Shown here one piece after another: positions 45,368-54,244 of a stretch of 64,000 bases of DNA. Below the pieces are notes generated by a model. The model saw nothing but the letters and a program-made list of their open reading frames with translations. It was not told where the DNA came from and ran no database searches. Within the stretch, counting starts at the first letter, position 1. Each line of letters starts with the position of its first letter. Origin of the DNA: Sphingomonas sp. CL5.1 (GTDB taxonomy: Bacteria > Pseudomonadota > Alphaproteobacteria > Sphingomonadales > Sphingomonadaceae); NCBI RefSeq assembly GCF_013344685.1, contig NZ_CP050137.1:2112001-2176000 (forward strand), read 5' to 3'. Position numbers and translations under genes: made by a program.

Positions 45368-46105
45368 ATGCGTCGTAAGCTGGTTGCCGGGAACTGGAAG
45401 ATGAACGGGTCGCTGGCGAGCCTCGTCGAGCTCGACGGGATCGGCGCGGCGCTCGATCCGCGCGTCGACGTGGCGATCGCGGTGCCCGCCACGCTGATCG
45501 CGCCGGCGGCGGCGCGCGCCTCCTTCCCGATCGGGGCGGAGGACGTCCATGCGGCGGACAGCGGCGCGCATACCGGCTGCATCTCCGCGCCGATGGCGAA
45601 GGAGGCGGGCGCGACCTTCTCGATCGTCGGCCATTCCGAGCGGCGGCAGGGCCAGTGCGAAAGCGACGCGGACGTGAAGGCCAAGGCGGAGGCGCTGCGC
45701 CGCAACGGCATGCAGGCCATCCTGTGCGTCGGCGAGACGCTGGAGGAGCGCGAAAGCGGCCGTGCCGGGGCGGTGGTGACGGGGCAGGTCCGCGCCTCCC
45801 TGCCGGAAGGGGCGGACGGCGCATGGCTCGCCATCGCCTATGAGCCGATCTGGGCGATCGGCACCGGGCGCACCGCGACGGTGGCGGATGTCGAGGCGAT
45901 GCATGGCGCGATCCGCGCGACCCTGGCCGAACTGCTCGGCGCGGACGGCGGCGCGGGCGTGCGGCTGCTCTACGGCGGATCGGTGACGGCGGACAATGCG
46001 GCATCGCTGCTCCACGCGCGCGACGTGGACGGCGCGCTGGTCGGCGGCGCGAGCCTGACGGCGGCGAAGTTCGCGCCGATCATCGCGGCGGGGGCGGGGG
46101 CATGA
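45368..46105 (+). CDS. tpiA: Triosephosphate isomerase
   Basis: A 245-residue glycolytic TIM-barrel enzyme. Active-site residues are visible: NWKMN (Lys), IVGHSERRQG (His), AYEPIWAIGTG (Glu), LYGGSVTADNA. The GGGGAGG-type site precedes ATG 45368. A cupin gene overlaps its stop as ATGA. Confidence 0.97.
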   Translation: MRRKLVAGNWKMNGSLASLVELDGIGAALDPRVDVAIAVPATLIAPAAARASFPIGAEDVHAADSGAHTGCISAPMAKEAGATFSIVGHSERRQGQCESDADVKAKAEALRRNGMQAILCVGETLEERESGRAGAVVTGQVRASLPEGADGAWLAIAYEPIWAIGTGRTATVADVEAMHGAIRATLAELLGADGGAGVRLLYGGSVTADNAASLLHARDVDGALVGGASLTAAKFAPIIAAGAGA

Positions 46106-46662
46106 CGCTCGCGCCGCTGCCGCGGGTCCGCCGCGTGCTCACCGCGATCGACGCGGAGGGGCGCTCGCATATCGCGGCGGACGGCCCCAGCCCGGCGGGC
46201 TTCGCGCTGCCCGGCTCGCCGTTCCGCAGCGACAATATCTGGCATACCGCCGCCGCGCCGGCGCCGGTCGAGGCGCCCGATACGATCACCGCGCACAAGG
46301 GCGTGCTGCCTCCGCCGGGCGGCACGGTGCTGCGCGTGATCGACTTCCCGCCGCAGGCCGGATCGCGCGCGGAACAGGCGGCGCTGGCGGCGCAGGTCTT
46401 CGCCTTGCTCTACCCGGATGCCGACCATCACGCCGGCAGCGAGCGCAGCGCGGGGATGCACACCACCGACACGGTGGATTATGCAATCGTGCTGGCCGGC
46501 GAGATCTGGGCGGTGATGGACCGCGACGAGACGCTGCTCAAGGCCGGCGACATATTGATCCAGCGCGGCACCGCCCATTCGTGGGAGAATCGCGGCGTGG
46601 CGATGGCGCGCGTCGCCTTCGTGCTGATCGATGGCACGCGTGGGGGCATGAGCCGCCGCTAG
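46102..46662 (+). CDS. Cupin-domain protein
   Basis: A 186-residue protein. The C-terminal half is a cupin barrel: GMHTTDTVDYAIVLAGEIWAVMDRDETLLKAGDILIQRGTAHSWENRG, with the HxT...E-type and G-x5-H motifs. Residues before it are less conserved. The substrate is unknown. It is coupled to tpiA by ATGA. Its stop is TAG, sharing CTAG with the stop of the convergent DUF1905 gene. Confidence 0.85.
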   Translation: MTLAPLPRVRRVLTAIDAEGRSHIAADGPSPAGFALPGSPFRSDNIWHTAAAPAPVEAPDTITAHKGVLPPPGGTVLRVIDFPPQAGSRAEQAALAAQVFALLYPDADHHAGSERSAGMHTTDTVDYAIVLAGEIWAVMDRDETLLKAGDILIQRGTAHSWENRGVAMARVAFVLIDGTRGGMSRR

Positions 46663-46967
46663 GGGCCGGATATCCCGATCACTATCGCGATCGTGTCGCC
46701 GATGGCGATGTCGGCCTGCGCCCGCACCGCCTTCTTGAGCGGCACCATGTAAGTGTCGCCGCGCGGAAACAGGGAGGTGGTGAAACGGACGCCGTTCGCC
46801 TCCGCCGCCACCGGCACGCATCCCCAGCCGTAGCTCGCGATGCGCGCCGCCTCGCGGATCGCGGCGACATGGCGCTCGGGCACCGCCGCGAAGATGAAGG
46901 GAGCCGGCCCGCGCCAGTGGATCACCGCCGCGTCGAAGCCGATCTCCAGCAGCGGGCGGCCGCTCAT
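46659..46967 (-). CDS. DUF1905-domain protein
   Basis: A 102-residue protein with the DUF1905 pattern: LEIGFDAAVIHWRGPAPFIFAAVPERHVAAI, then YGWGCVPVAAEANGVRFTTSLFPRGDTYMVPLKKAVR and IGDTIAIVIGI. The function is unknown. It starts with ATG overlapping the aminopeptidase stop (ATGA), so it is the second gene of that operon. Confidence 0.85.
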   Translation of the reverse strand: MSGRPLLEIGFDAAVIHWRGPAPFIFAAVPERHVAAIREAARIASYGWGCVPVAAEANGVRFTTSLFPRGDTYMVPLKKAVRAQADIAIGDTIAIVIGISGP

Positions 46968-48343
46968 GCGTAGCGCGCCTTGAGCACCTCCCACGCCGCG
47001 CGCAGGCCGAGCGCGTCGCCGCCCTTCGGCCGGCCCGCCTTGGCCGCCGGCCGCCACGCGAAGGTGTCGACATGCGCCCAGGGGATCGTCGCGGGGACGA
47101 AGCGGCGCAGGAACAGGGCGGCGGTGACCGCGCCGGCGAAGCCGCCTTCGGGCGAGTTCACCATGTCCGCCACGTCGGACTTGAGCATCTCGTCATAGCC
47201 GTCCCACAGCGGCATCCGCCACAGCGGGTCGCTCACGCGCTCCGCCGCCGACAGGAACTCCGCCGCGAGCGCATCGTCATTGGCGAACAGCGGCGGCAGG
47301 TCCGGCCCCAGCGCCACGCGCGCCGCGCCGGTGAGGGTGGCGAAGTCGAGGATCAGCGCCGGCTCCGCCTCCACCGCTTTTGCAAGCGCGTCGCCGAGGA
47401 TCAGGCGGCCTTCGGCGTCGGTGTTGGTGTTCTCCACCGTCAGCCCTTTTCGCGTCCTGAGCACGTCGCCGGGGCGGAAGGCGTTGCCGGCAATGGCATT
47501 CTCCACCGCCGGCACGAGCAGATGCAGCCGCACCTTGAGCTGCGCGCCCATCACCAGCCCGGCCAGCGCCAGCATGTGCGCCGCGCCGCCCATGTCCTTC
47601 TTCATCAGCCGCATGCCGGCGGCGGGCTTGATGTCGAGGCCACCCGAATCGAAGCACACGCCCTTGCCGACCAGGGCGACGCGCGGGTGTGCGGGATCGC
47701 CCCATTCCAGCTCGATCAGGCGCGGCGCGCGCTCCTTCGACGCCGCCTGCCCGACCGCATGGATCATCGGACAGCCGGTGGCGAGCGCGTCGCCGCGCGT
47801 CACCGTCAGCGTGCCGCCGTGCTTCTTCGCCAGCCCCTCCGCGATCTCCTCCAGCTCCGCCGGGCCGAGATCGGACGCGCCGGTGTTGACCAGATCGCGC
47901 ACCAGCGCGGTCGCCTCCGCGACGCGCAGCGCTTCCTCGATCCGCGCCGGCTCGCCCGAGAGCAGCACGCGCGGCTCTGCGGGGTCGGCGCGGTAACGCT
48001 CGAAGCGATATTGGCCGAGCAGCCAGCCCAGCATTGCCGCCCCCGGCTCGCCCGAGGCGAGGCGATAGGTCCCCTCGGGCAGCGACGCGCCGAGCGAGGC
48101 GATCCGCCACGGCGAGCTTTCCGGCTCGGGGCAGACGAGCAGGTACGACCATTCCTCCGCCGCCTCGCCGGGCAGCACCGCGCGCTCGCCCGGCTTGCCC
48201 GCCACGCGCCCGGCGGCCACCGCCGTGCGCACGCGCGGCGGCTGGCCGGCGAGCCAGTCGGCGAAGGCATCGGGGTGGACGACATGGATCGCGCGCGCCG
48301 GCTGGCCGCGATCGGGCTGGAGCATCGGGGTAAAGTCCGTCAT
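46964..48343 (-). CDS. Leucyl aminopeptidase family protein (M17)
   Basis: A 459-residue two-metal aminopeptidase. The metal and catalytic motifs are present: VALVGKGVCFDSGGLDIKPAAGMRLMKKDMGGAAHMLAL (Lys, Asp, Asp) and ENTNTDAEGRLILGDAL (NTDAEGRL signature). The N-terminal ~150 residues are the less conserved domain. ATG 48343 is chosen since the upstream frame (MHSRLQTARV...) lacks family features. It diverges from trxB with 79 bp between starts. Confidence 0.93.
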   Translation of the reverse strand: MTDFTPMLQPDRGQPARAIHVVHPDAFADWLAGQPPRVRTAVAAGRVAGKPGERAVLPGEAAEEWSYLLVCPEPESSPWRIASLGASLPEGTYRLASGEPGAAMLGWLLGQYRFERYRADPAEPRVLLSGEPARIEEALRVAEATALVRDLVNTGASDLGPAELEEIAEGLAKKHGGTLTVTRGDALATGCPMIHAVGQAASKERAPRLIELEWGDPAHPRVALVGKGVCFDSGGLDIKPAAGMRLMKKDMGGAAHMLALAGLVMGAQLKVRLHLLVPAVENAIAGNAFRPGDVLRTRKGLTVENTNTDAEGRLILGDALAKAVEAEPALILDFATLTGAARVALGPDLPPLFANDDALAAEFLSAAERVSDPLWRMPLWDGYDEMLKSDVADMVNSPEGGFAGAVTAALFLRRFVPATIPWAHVDTFAWRPAAKAGRPKGGDALGLRAAWEVLKARYA

Positions 48344-48422
48344 GTCGCCACCAAAGCAGGACTTGCCCGGCCGCGCAACGCGAGCGGTTTGCAAGCGCGA
48401 ATGCACAATCTACATCACGGGC

Positions 48423-49391
48423 ATGACCACGCACACCACCCGCATGCTGATTCTCGGTTCCGGCCCCGCCGGCCTTTCCGCCGCCATCTACGGCGCGCGC
48501 GCCGGGATGCAGCCGATCGTCGTGCAGGGCATCCAGCCCGGCGGCCAGCTCACCATCACCACCGATGTCGAGAACTATCCCGGTTTCGCGGACGTGATTC
48601 AGGGCCCGTGGCTGATGGAGCAGATGCAGAAACAGGCCGAGCATGTCGGCACGCGGCTGATGTGGGACACGATCGTCGAGGTCGATCTGTCGCAGCGCCC
48701 GTTCCGGCTGACCGGCGACGGCGGCGACATCTATGAGGGCGAGGTGCTGGTGATCGCTACCGGCGCGCAGGCCAGGTGGCTCGGCATCGACAGCGAGGAG
48801 CCGATGAAGGGCAAGGGCGTCAGCGCCTGCGCCACCTGCGACGGCTTCTTCTATCGCGGCAAGAAGGTGGCGGTGATCGGCGGTGGCAACACGGCGGTGG
48901 AGGAGGCGCTCTACCTCACCAATCATTCCGACGACGTGACGCTGATCCACCGCCGCGATTCGCTGCGCGCGGAGAAGATCCTGCAGGAGCGGCTGTTCGC
49001 GCATCCCGACATCAAGGTGCTGTGGAACAAGGAGGTGCGCGAGTTCGTCGACGGCGGTGGCACCGCCGGCCTCGTCGCGCTCGACCTGCGCGATACCGTG
49101 ACGGGCGAGGCGTCGCGGCTCGACGTGCAGGGCGGCTTCGTCGCGATCGGTCACCATCCGGCGACCGAATTGTTTCGCGGGCATCTGGAGCTGGACGCGG
49201 ACGGCTATGTCGCGGTCCAGCCCGGCTCGACGCGCACCAGCGTCCCCGGCGTGTTCGCCTGCGGCGACGTGATGGACAAGGTCTATCGCCAGGCGGTGAC
49301 GGCGGCGGGCACCGGCTGCATGGCCGCGCTGGATGCCGAGCGGTTCCTCGCGGAAGCGGACTTCGAGAAGCTCGCCGAAGCCGCCGAGTAG
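48423..49391 (+). CDS. trxB: Thioredoxin reductase
   Basis: A 322-residue flavoenzyme that reduces thioredoxin with NADPH. FAD motif ILGSGPAGLSAAIYGARAG, redox pair CATCDGFFYRGKKVAVIGGGNTAVEEALYL with the NADPH-binding GGGNTA, and the C-terminal GVFACGDVMDKVYRQAVTAAGTGCMAALDAERFL are all as expected. It is monocistronic before the S10 peptidase. Confidence 0.97.
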   Translation: MTTHTTRMLILGSGPAGLSAAIYGARAGMQPIVVQGIQPGGQLTITTDVENYPGFADVIQGPWLMEQMQKQAEHVGTRLMWDTIVEVDLSQRPFRLTGDGGDIYEGEVLVIATGAQARWLGIDSEEPMKGKGVSACATCDGFFYRGKKVAVIGGGNTAVEEALYLTNHSDDVTLIHRRDSLRAEKILQERLFAHPDIKVLWNKEVREFVDGGGTAGLVALDLRDTVTGEASRLDVQGGFVAIGHHPATELFRGHLELDADGYVAVQPGSTRTSVPGVFACGDVMDKVYRQAVTAAGTGCMAALDAERFLAEADFEKLAEAAE

Positions 49392-49453
49392 GGTTGCGCC
49401 CGCCCCGGTCGTGGCGCAAACCTCGCGTCACGCAACCGTAACCGGGGGAAATA

Positions 49454-50992
49454 ATGAAGTTTCGTATCGCGCTCGCGCTGTCGGCGGCGAGTATCGTGCT
49501 GGCCGCGCCCGGCTTCGCGCAGGACAGGAAGGCCGAGGACGCAAAGACGACAGACAGGGCACCGGCGGAAAAGAGCGGCGATCCGGCGATCCCGCCGCCG
49601 GTCGTCTCCGTCACGCATCACAGCGGCACGTTCGGCGGGGTGAAGATCGCCTATCGCGCCATCGCCGGCGAAACCTATCTCAAGGACAAGGACGGCAAGC
49701 CGCTCGCCGCGATCACCTCGTACAGCTATATCAAGGAGGGGCCGACCGATCCCAACCGGCCGGTGACCTTCCTGTGGAACGGCGGCCCCGGCTCCGGCTC
49801 GCTGTGGCTCCAGATGGGCGCGTTCGGGCCGAAGCGCGTCGTGCTGCCCGACGCGAAGGACGACGGCGCGCCGCCCTATCGCATCATCGACAACAACGCC
49901 TCGCTGCTGGATGTGACCGATCTCGTGTTCATCGATCCGGTCGGCACCGGCTTCAGCCGCGCGCTCGGCAAGACCGATCCCAAGGACTATTGGGGTGTCA
50001 CCAAGGACGCCAAGTCGATGGCGCGCTTCATCCGCCTGTGGCTCGACGCCAACGGCCGCTGGAACGCGCCCAAGTTCATCGGCGGCGAAAGCTATGGCAC
50101 GACGCGCTCGGCGGCGGTCATCAACGAGCTTGAGGGCAGCTATACCGACGTCGCGGTCAACGGCATCATCCTGATCTCCTCGATCATGGATTTCAGCCAG
50201 GCGGCCGACGCGCCGGGCAACGAGCTCGGCTATGTCACCAACCTGCCGTCGATGGCCGCGACCGCCTGGTATCATGACAAGGTGCCGAACAAGCCGGCGA
50301 CGGTGGAGGAGTTCGTCGCCCAGGCGCGCGCCTTCGCGATCGGGCCTTATGCGTCGGCGCTGCTCAAGGGCAACAATCTCTCCGCCGAGGAACGCGCGCA
50401 GATCCTGCCGCAGCTTTCGCGCTTCACGGGCGTGTCGCAGACCTACCTCCAGAATGCCGACCTCAGGCTCTCGCCGGGCCGCTTCTACAAGGAGCTGCTG
50501 CGCGATCGCGGGCTGACGATCGGGCGGCTCGACACGCGCTATACCGGCAAGGATTACGACAATGCCGGCGAGGAGCCGGACAACGACCCCAGCTTCTACG
50601 GCATCGACGGATCTTACACCGCCGCGATGAACCAATGGGTGCGCGAGGGGCTGAAATATTCGCCGGAGCTGGTCTATTCCTCGATCGGCGCGGTGACGAG
50701 CTGGGACTGGGCGCTCGGCGGAGAGCGCGGCGGCGAGACCTATGTCAATGTCGCGCCCTATATCGGCCGCGCGCTACGCGAGAACAGCGGGCTGCGCGTT
50801 TTCGAGGGGCAGGGCTATTACGACTTCGCCACCCCATTCTTCGGCGCGGAATATGCCTTCTCGCGCACCGGCATGCCGACCGACGGGCGGATCGAATGGC
50901 ATTATTATCACGCCGGGCACATGATGTATGTGCACGAGGAGGATTTGCAGAAACTTTCCAACGATATCCGGACGTTCATTCGCAAGCGGTGA
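49454..50992 (+). CDS. S10 family serine carboxypeptidase-like protein, secreted
   Basis: A 512-residue protein with a cleavable signal (MKFRIALALSAASIVLAAPGFAQ). The alpha/beta-hydrolase fold carries FLWNGGPGSGSLWLQMGAFGP, the nucleophile elbow GGESYGTTRSAA (Ser about residue 212), Asp in YYDFATPFF and His in HAGHMMYVHEE. It is likely a periplasmic or secreted carboxypeptidase. It overlaps the convergent hydrolase-1 gene by 17 bp. A GGGGGAAA site precedes the ATG. Confidence 0.92.
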   Translation: MKFRIALALSAASIVLAAPGFAQDRKAEDAKTTDRAPAEKSGDPAIPPPVVSVTHHSGTFGGVKIAYRAIAGETYLKDKDGKPLAAITSYSYIKEGPTDPNRPVTFLWNGGPGSGSLWLQMGAFGPKRVVLPDAKDDGAPPYRIIDNNASLLDVTDLVFIDPVGTGFSRALGKTDPKDYWGVTKDAKSMARFIRLWLDANGRWNAPKFIGGESYGTTRSAAVINELEGSYTDVAVNGIILISSIMDFSQAADAPGNELGYVTNLPSMAATAWYHDKVPNKPATVEEFVAQARAFAIGPYASALLKGNNLSAEERAQILPQLSRFTGVSQTYLQNADLRLSPGRFYKELLRDRGLTIGRLDTRYTGKDYDNAGEEPDNDPSFYGIDGSYTAAMNQWVREGLKYSPELVYSSIGAVTSWDWALGGERGGETYVNVAPYIGRALRENSGLRVFEGQGYYDFATPFFGAEYAFSRTGMPTDGRIEWHYYHAGHMMYVHEEDLQKLSNDIRTFIRKR

Positions 50993-51761
50993 CAAGATCG
51001 CGGATCGCCGCCGCCAGCGCGGCGGCGTCCGCCTCGCGCGCGAAACTGTGCGAGTTGGTGGCGATCGTGACCGTTCGCGGCGCGATCCCCGCCCGGTTCG
51101 CGGCATCGGCACAAGCGATCGCGGTCGCGTCGCCTGCCGCGAGGATGACGGTGGCGTCGGCGCCCCAACCGGCGATCGCGGCCAGCGCCTCGGCCGCGAG
51201 CGGTTCGGCGGTCGGCGGCTTGCGGACGATGCGCGCCAAGCCCCGGATCAGCTTGCCGGGCGAGATGCCGCCGCCAAGCGCCCGCCGCCACGTCGCGGGA
51301 TCGCGCAGCCGGGCGGCATAATGCGCGCGGATCGCGGCGGGCGGGGGAAGCTCGTCGACCGGCTCCACCACCCAGGGATTGGCGAGCAGCACGCGCGCGA
51401 TCCCCGCGTCGCGACCGTGGAGCGCAAGCGTCGTCGCGGCGTCGCAATTGCCGAACGCGACCAGTCGAGCGACCTGCGGCGCTTCTGCCCGGAACGCCTC
51501 GCACGCCGCGAGCAGGTCGGCGCGCGCCGCGCGGAAGCCGCGATTGACGCCGCCCGAATCGCCGACACCCCGGCGGTCGTAGCGGAATACCGGCACGCCC
51601 TCCGCCGCCAGTTCCGCCGCCAGCAGCGCCATGCCGCGATGCGCGCCGGCACGGATCTCGTTCCCGCCTGAGACGATCAGCAACCCCGTCGACCCCGCGC
51701 CCTCGTCGAGCGAGCCGATCAGCGTCTCGCCCGCGCAGGGGAAGGCGATCAGCCGGCGCAT
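50976..51761 (-). CDS. XrtA-locus alpha/beta hydrolase 1
   Basis: A 261-residue alpha/beta-hydrolase-like protein of the exosortase-A-associated hydrolase 1 type. MRRLIAFPCAGETLIGSLDEGAGSTGLLIVSGGNEIRAG is the family head; VPVFRYDRRGVGDSGG is the strand-turn; the nucleophile elbow reads AFGNCDAATTL (GxCxA with Cys about residue 105); His is in SHSF. A cysteine nucleophile is as in dienelactone hydrolases. It ends the leftward arm of the locus and overlaps hydrolase 2 by 13 bp. ATG 51773 is an alternative start. Confidence 0.88.
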   Translation of the reverse strand: MRRLIAFPCAGETLIGSLDEGAGSTGLLIVSGGNEIRAGAHRGMALLAAELAAEGVPVFRYDRRGVGDSGGVNRGFRAARADLLAACEAFRAEAPQVARLVAFGNCDAATTLALHGRDAGIARVLLANPWVVEPVDELPPPAAIRAHYAARLRDPATWRRALGGGISPGKLIRGLARIVRKPPTAEPLAAEALAAIAGWGADATVILAAGDATAIACADAANRAGIAPRTVTIATNSHSFAREADAAALAAAIRDLVTACE

Positions 51762-52408
51762 GTCGCGATCCATGCCGCGAGGTCTTCCGCCACTGCCTCC
51801 TGCAAGGCCGGATCGACCCCCGGCTCGCTGGCGCGCCACAGCGGGCGGCCGGGCAGGCGGATCGCCGCCTCGCGCGGGTCGCCGTCCAGCCGCGCGATTC
51901 GCAACGCGCCTGCTTCCAGCGGCTCGGCGGCGTCGAGTTCGTCGAGCAGCGCGGGGGACAAGCGGTTGCCGGCATAGTCCGCGCCGCCGCCGAGCTGGCG
52001 GATGCGTTCAAGCTCGCGATATTGCGCCGCGCCGGTCAGCGGGGCCAGCCGCCAGCGCCCGGCCAGCGCGGCCTCGCCATCGACCAGCGCGCCGCCGCGC
52101 CACGCCATCGCGAACACCGGCCCGGCGAGTGTCCCCGCCGCCGCCGCAAACGATTCTCGCCAGTCGCCCAGCGACGCCTGCGCGGTCGGGACGAGGCTTT
52201 CGCCGGTGCCGGGCAGGTCGGGCAGCGCCCCGCCGATCCCGCGCGCCGCCAGCCGCCGCAGCACGTCCACCACCGCCGCGCGGGTGCGGTTGGCTTCCTC
52301 GAACAAGGGGAGCGCGGCGATGACGGTGGGGCCGTGATCCGGCCCGAAGCGCGGCATCGCCTCGCGGCCGCCGCGCCATTCGTAATGAGAGAGGCGCGGG
52401 GCGCTCAG
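51749..52408 (-). CDS. XrtA-locus hydrolase 2-like protein; apparent CTG start, no nucleophile serine
   Basis: A protein of about 219 residues of the exosortase-A-associated hydrolase 2 type (AALPLFEEANRTRAAVVDVLRRLAARGIGGALPDLPGTGES). Where hydrolases have GxSxG the sequence reads FAMAWRGGALV, so no serine nucleophile is visible. Residues LSHYEWRGGREAMPRFGPDHG at the N-terminus lie before the only ATG (52357). In frame upstream there is no ATG, GTG or TTG until a CTG (52408) that overlaps the carrier-protein stop as CTGA, preceded by AAGGTGG. CTG is therefore chosen; ATG 52357 (202 residues) is the alternative. Confidence 0.75.
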   Translation of the reverse strand: MSAPRLSHYEWRGGREAMPRFGPDHGPTVIAALPLFEEANRTRAAVVDVLRRLAARGIGGALPDLPGTGESLVPTAQASLGDWRESFAAAAGTLAGPVFAMAWRGGALVDGEAALAGRWRLAPLTGAAQYRELERIRQLGGGADYAGNRLSPALLDELDAAEPLEAGALRIARLDGDPREAAIRLPGRPLWRASEPGVDPALQEAVAEDLAAWIATCAG

Positions 52409-52677
52409 GCCGCCACCTTGTCCGCCGCGAAACGGGCGAGCGCGCCGAACGTTTCGAGCATGTCGCCATCGACTTCGTCGTCGTCGATCGTGATGCCCAG
52501 CCGGTCCTCCAGCTCGGTCAGCATGCCCGCGACCGCCATCGAATCGAGTTCGGGCAACGCCCCGAACAATGGCGTATCCGCTTCGAAGGCCGCGACCTGC
52601 GCCTCCGGCAGCCCCAACGCATCACGCAGCACCGCGCGCACCGCCTGCTCGATATCGTTCACGCTTCGCCGCTCCAT
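52405..52677 (-). CDS. Acyl carrier protein of the XrtA locus
   Basis: A 90-residue acyl carrier protein. The phosphopantetheine site is LPELDSMAVAGMLTELEDRLGITIDDDEV (Ser about residue 40). ATG 52677 has AAGGG upstream with 8-nt spacing; GTG 52665 (VNDIEQAV) is an alternative. In XrtA loci this protein works with the neighbouring AMP ligase, the ligase loading an acyl or aminoacyl group onto it. It begins the leftward arm, divergent from the ligase gene with 76 bp between. Confidence 0.92.
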   Translation of the reverse strand: MERRSVNDIEQAVRAVLRDALGLPEAQVAAFEADTPLFGALPELDSMAVAGMLTELEDRLGITIDDDEVDGDMLETFGALARFAADKVAA

Positions 52678-52753
52678 GCACGATCCCTTGCCGTTGCGAG
52701 CGCCGTTAAGCCGGGGGGATGAAATCCGCAACGGCTTCGGTCATGGAGGGATC

Positions 52754-54244
52754 ATGGTGCCGCTCGACCCCGTTCCGCAACCGATCGACCGCGTCCTTGC
52801 CGGGGAGGACGATGCGCCCGCGCTGATCGAACGCGCGGCGACGCTCAGCTACGCGCAAGTGGAGCAGGCGGTGGCGCGGCTCGCGGGGTGGCTCGCCGGC
52901 TTCGGCTTCGCGCCGGGCGATCGCGTGGCGAGCTGGCTGCCCAAGACGCGCGAGGCGTGCCTGATGCCGCTCGCCGCGCCGCGCGCCGGCCTCGTCCATG
53001 TGCCGGTCAACCCTTTGCTCAAGCGCGCGCAGGTGGCGCATATCATGGCCGACAGCGGTGCGCGGCTGCTGCTCACGCACGGCCCGCGCGCCGCGACGCT
53101 GGAGCCGGGCGACCTGCCGGGCGACGCGCGGATCGAGGTCGCGGCGGGCGAGGGGGATGCCCTGCCGCGCGCCGCCGGCGATCCCGATGCGCTGGCGGCG
53201 ATCCTCTACACGTCCGGCTCGACGGGGCGACCGAAGGGCGTGATGCTGAGCCACGCGAACCTGTGGCTCGGTGCCAATTCCGTCGCGCATTATCTTGAGA
53301 TCGCGGCTGAAGATCGCGTGCTGGCCGTGCTGCCGCTGAGCTTCGATTACGGCCAGAGCCAGCTTCTCTCGACCTGGGCGGCGGGCGCGGCGGTGGCGCC
53401 GCTCGACTATCTCACCGCGCGCGACGTGGTGAAGGCGGTGGAGCGGGTCGGCGCGACGACGCTGGCCGGGGTGCCGCCGCTGTGGGTGCAGCTCGTCGAG
53501 GCGGAATGGCCGCCCGAGACGGCCGCGCGGCTGCGGCGGCTGACCAATTCCGGCGGCGCGCTGACGCCCCGGCTGGTGCGCGCGCTGCGCCAGACGTTCC
53601 CGGCCGCGCGTCTCTATCCGATGTACGGGCTGACCGAGGCGTTCCGCTCGACCTTCCTAGATCCGGCGCTGGTCGATTCGCATCCCGAATCGATCGGCCG
53701 CGCGATCCCCCATGCCGAGGTGATGGTCGTCCGCGCCGACGGCACGCGCGCGGCGGCGGGGGAGCCGGGCGAACTGGTCCATGCCGGGCCGCTCGTCGCG
53801 CAGGGCTATTGGCGGGACGCGGAGCGGACGGCGCAGCGTTTCCGCCCAGCGCCGGCCTTCTCGCGCTATGGCGGGACGGCGGTATGGTCCGGCGATACGG
53901 TGGCGGCCGATGCGGACGGGCTGCTGCGCTTCGTGGGTCGCGACGACGAGATGATAAAGAGCGCCGGCAACCGCATCAGCCCGGCCGAGCTGGAGGAAGC
54001 GGCGGTTTCCGGCGGCGAGGCGGCGGAGGCGGTCGCGGTCGGCGTGCCCGACGCGCGGCTCGGGCAGGCGATCGTGCTGGTGCTGCGTGGCGACGCTGCC
54101 CGGGAGCCGGGCTTGCGCGAGCGGCTCAGGCGCGACCTGCCCAATTTCATGCAACCGGCCCGGATCGAGTGGCGCGACGACCTGCCGCGCAACCCCAACG
54201 GAAAGCTCGATCGTGCCCGCATCCGCGCGGAGGTGACGCCATGA
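52754..54244 (+). CDS. XrtA-locus acyl-CoA/AMP ligase
   Basis: A 496-residue ANL-superfamily adenylating enzyme. AMP-binding motifs: AILYTSGSTGRPKGVMLSHANL (P-loop-like), YPMYGLTEAFRST, VWSGDTVAADADGLLRFVGRDDEMIKSAGNRISPAELE and the terminal Lys in PRNPNGKLDR. It activates a carboxylate, probably transferring it to the adjacent carrier protein. GGAGGG precedes the ATG. The next gene overlaps as ATGA. The substrate is not known. Confidence 0.93.
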   Translation: MVPLDPVPQPIDRVLAGEDDAPALIERAATLSYAQVEQAVARLAGWLAGFGFAPGDRVASWLPKTREACLMPLAAPRAGLVHVPVNPLLKRAQVAHIMADSGARLLLTHGPRAATLEPGDLPGDARIEVAAGEGDALPRAAGDPDALAAILYTSGSTGRPKGVMLSHANLWLGANSVAHYLEIAAEDRVLAVLPLSFDYGQSQLLSTWAAGAAVAPLDYLTARDVVKAVERVGATTLAGVPPLWVQLVEAEWPPETAARLRRLTNSGGALTPRLVRALRQTFPAARLYPMYGLTEAFRSTFLDPALVDSHPESIGRAIPHAEVMVVRADGTRAAAGEPGELVHAGPLVAQGYWRDAERTAQRFRPAPAFSRYGGTAVWSGDTVAADADGLLRFVGRDDEMIKSAGNRISPAELEEAAVSGGEAAEAVAVGVPDARLGQAIVLVLRGDAAREPGLRERLRRDLPNFMQPARIEWRDDLPRNPNGKLDRARIRAEVTP

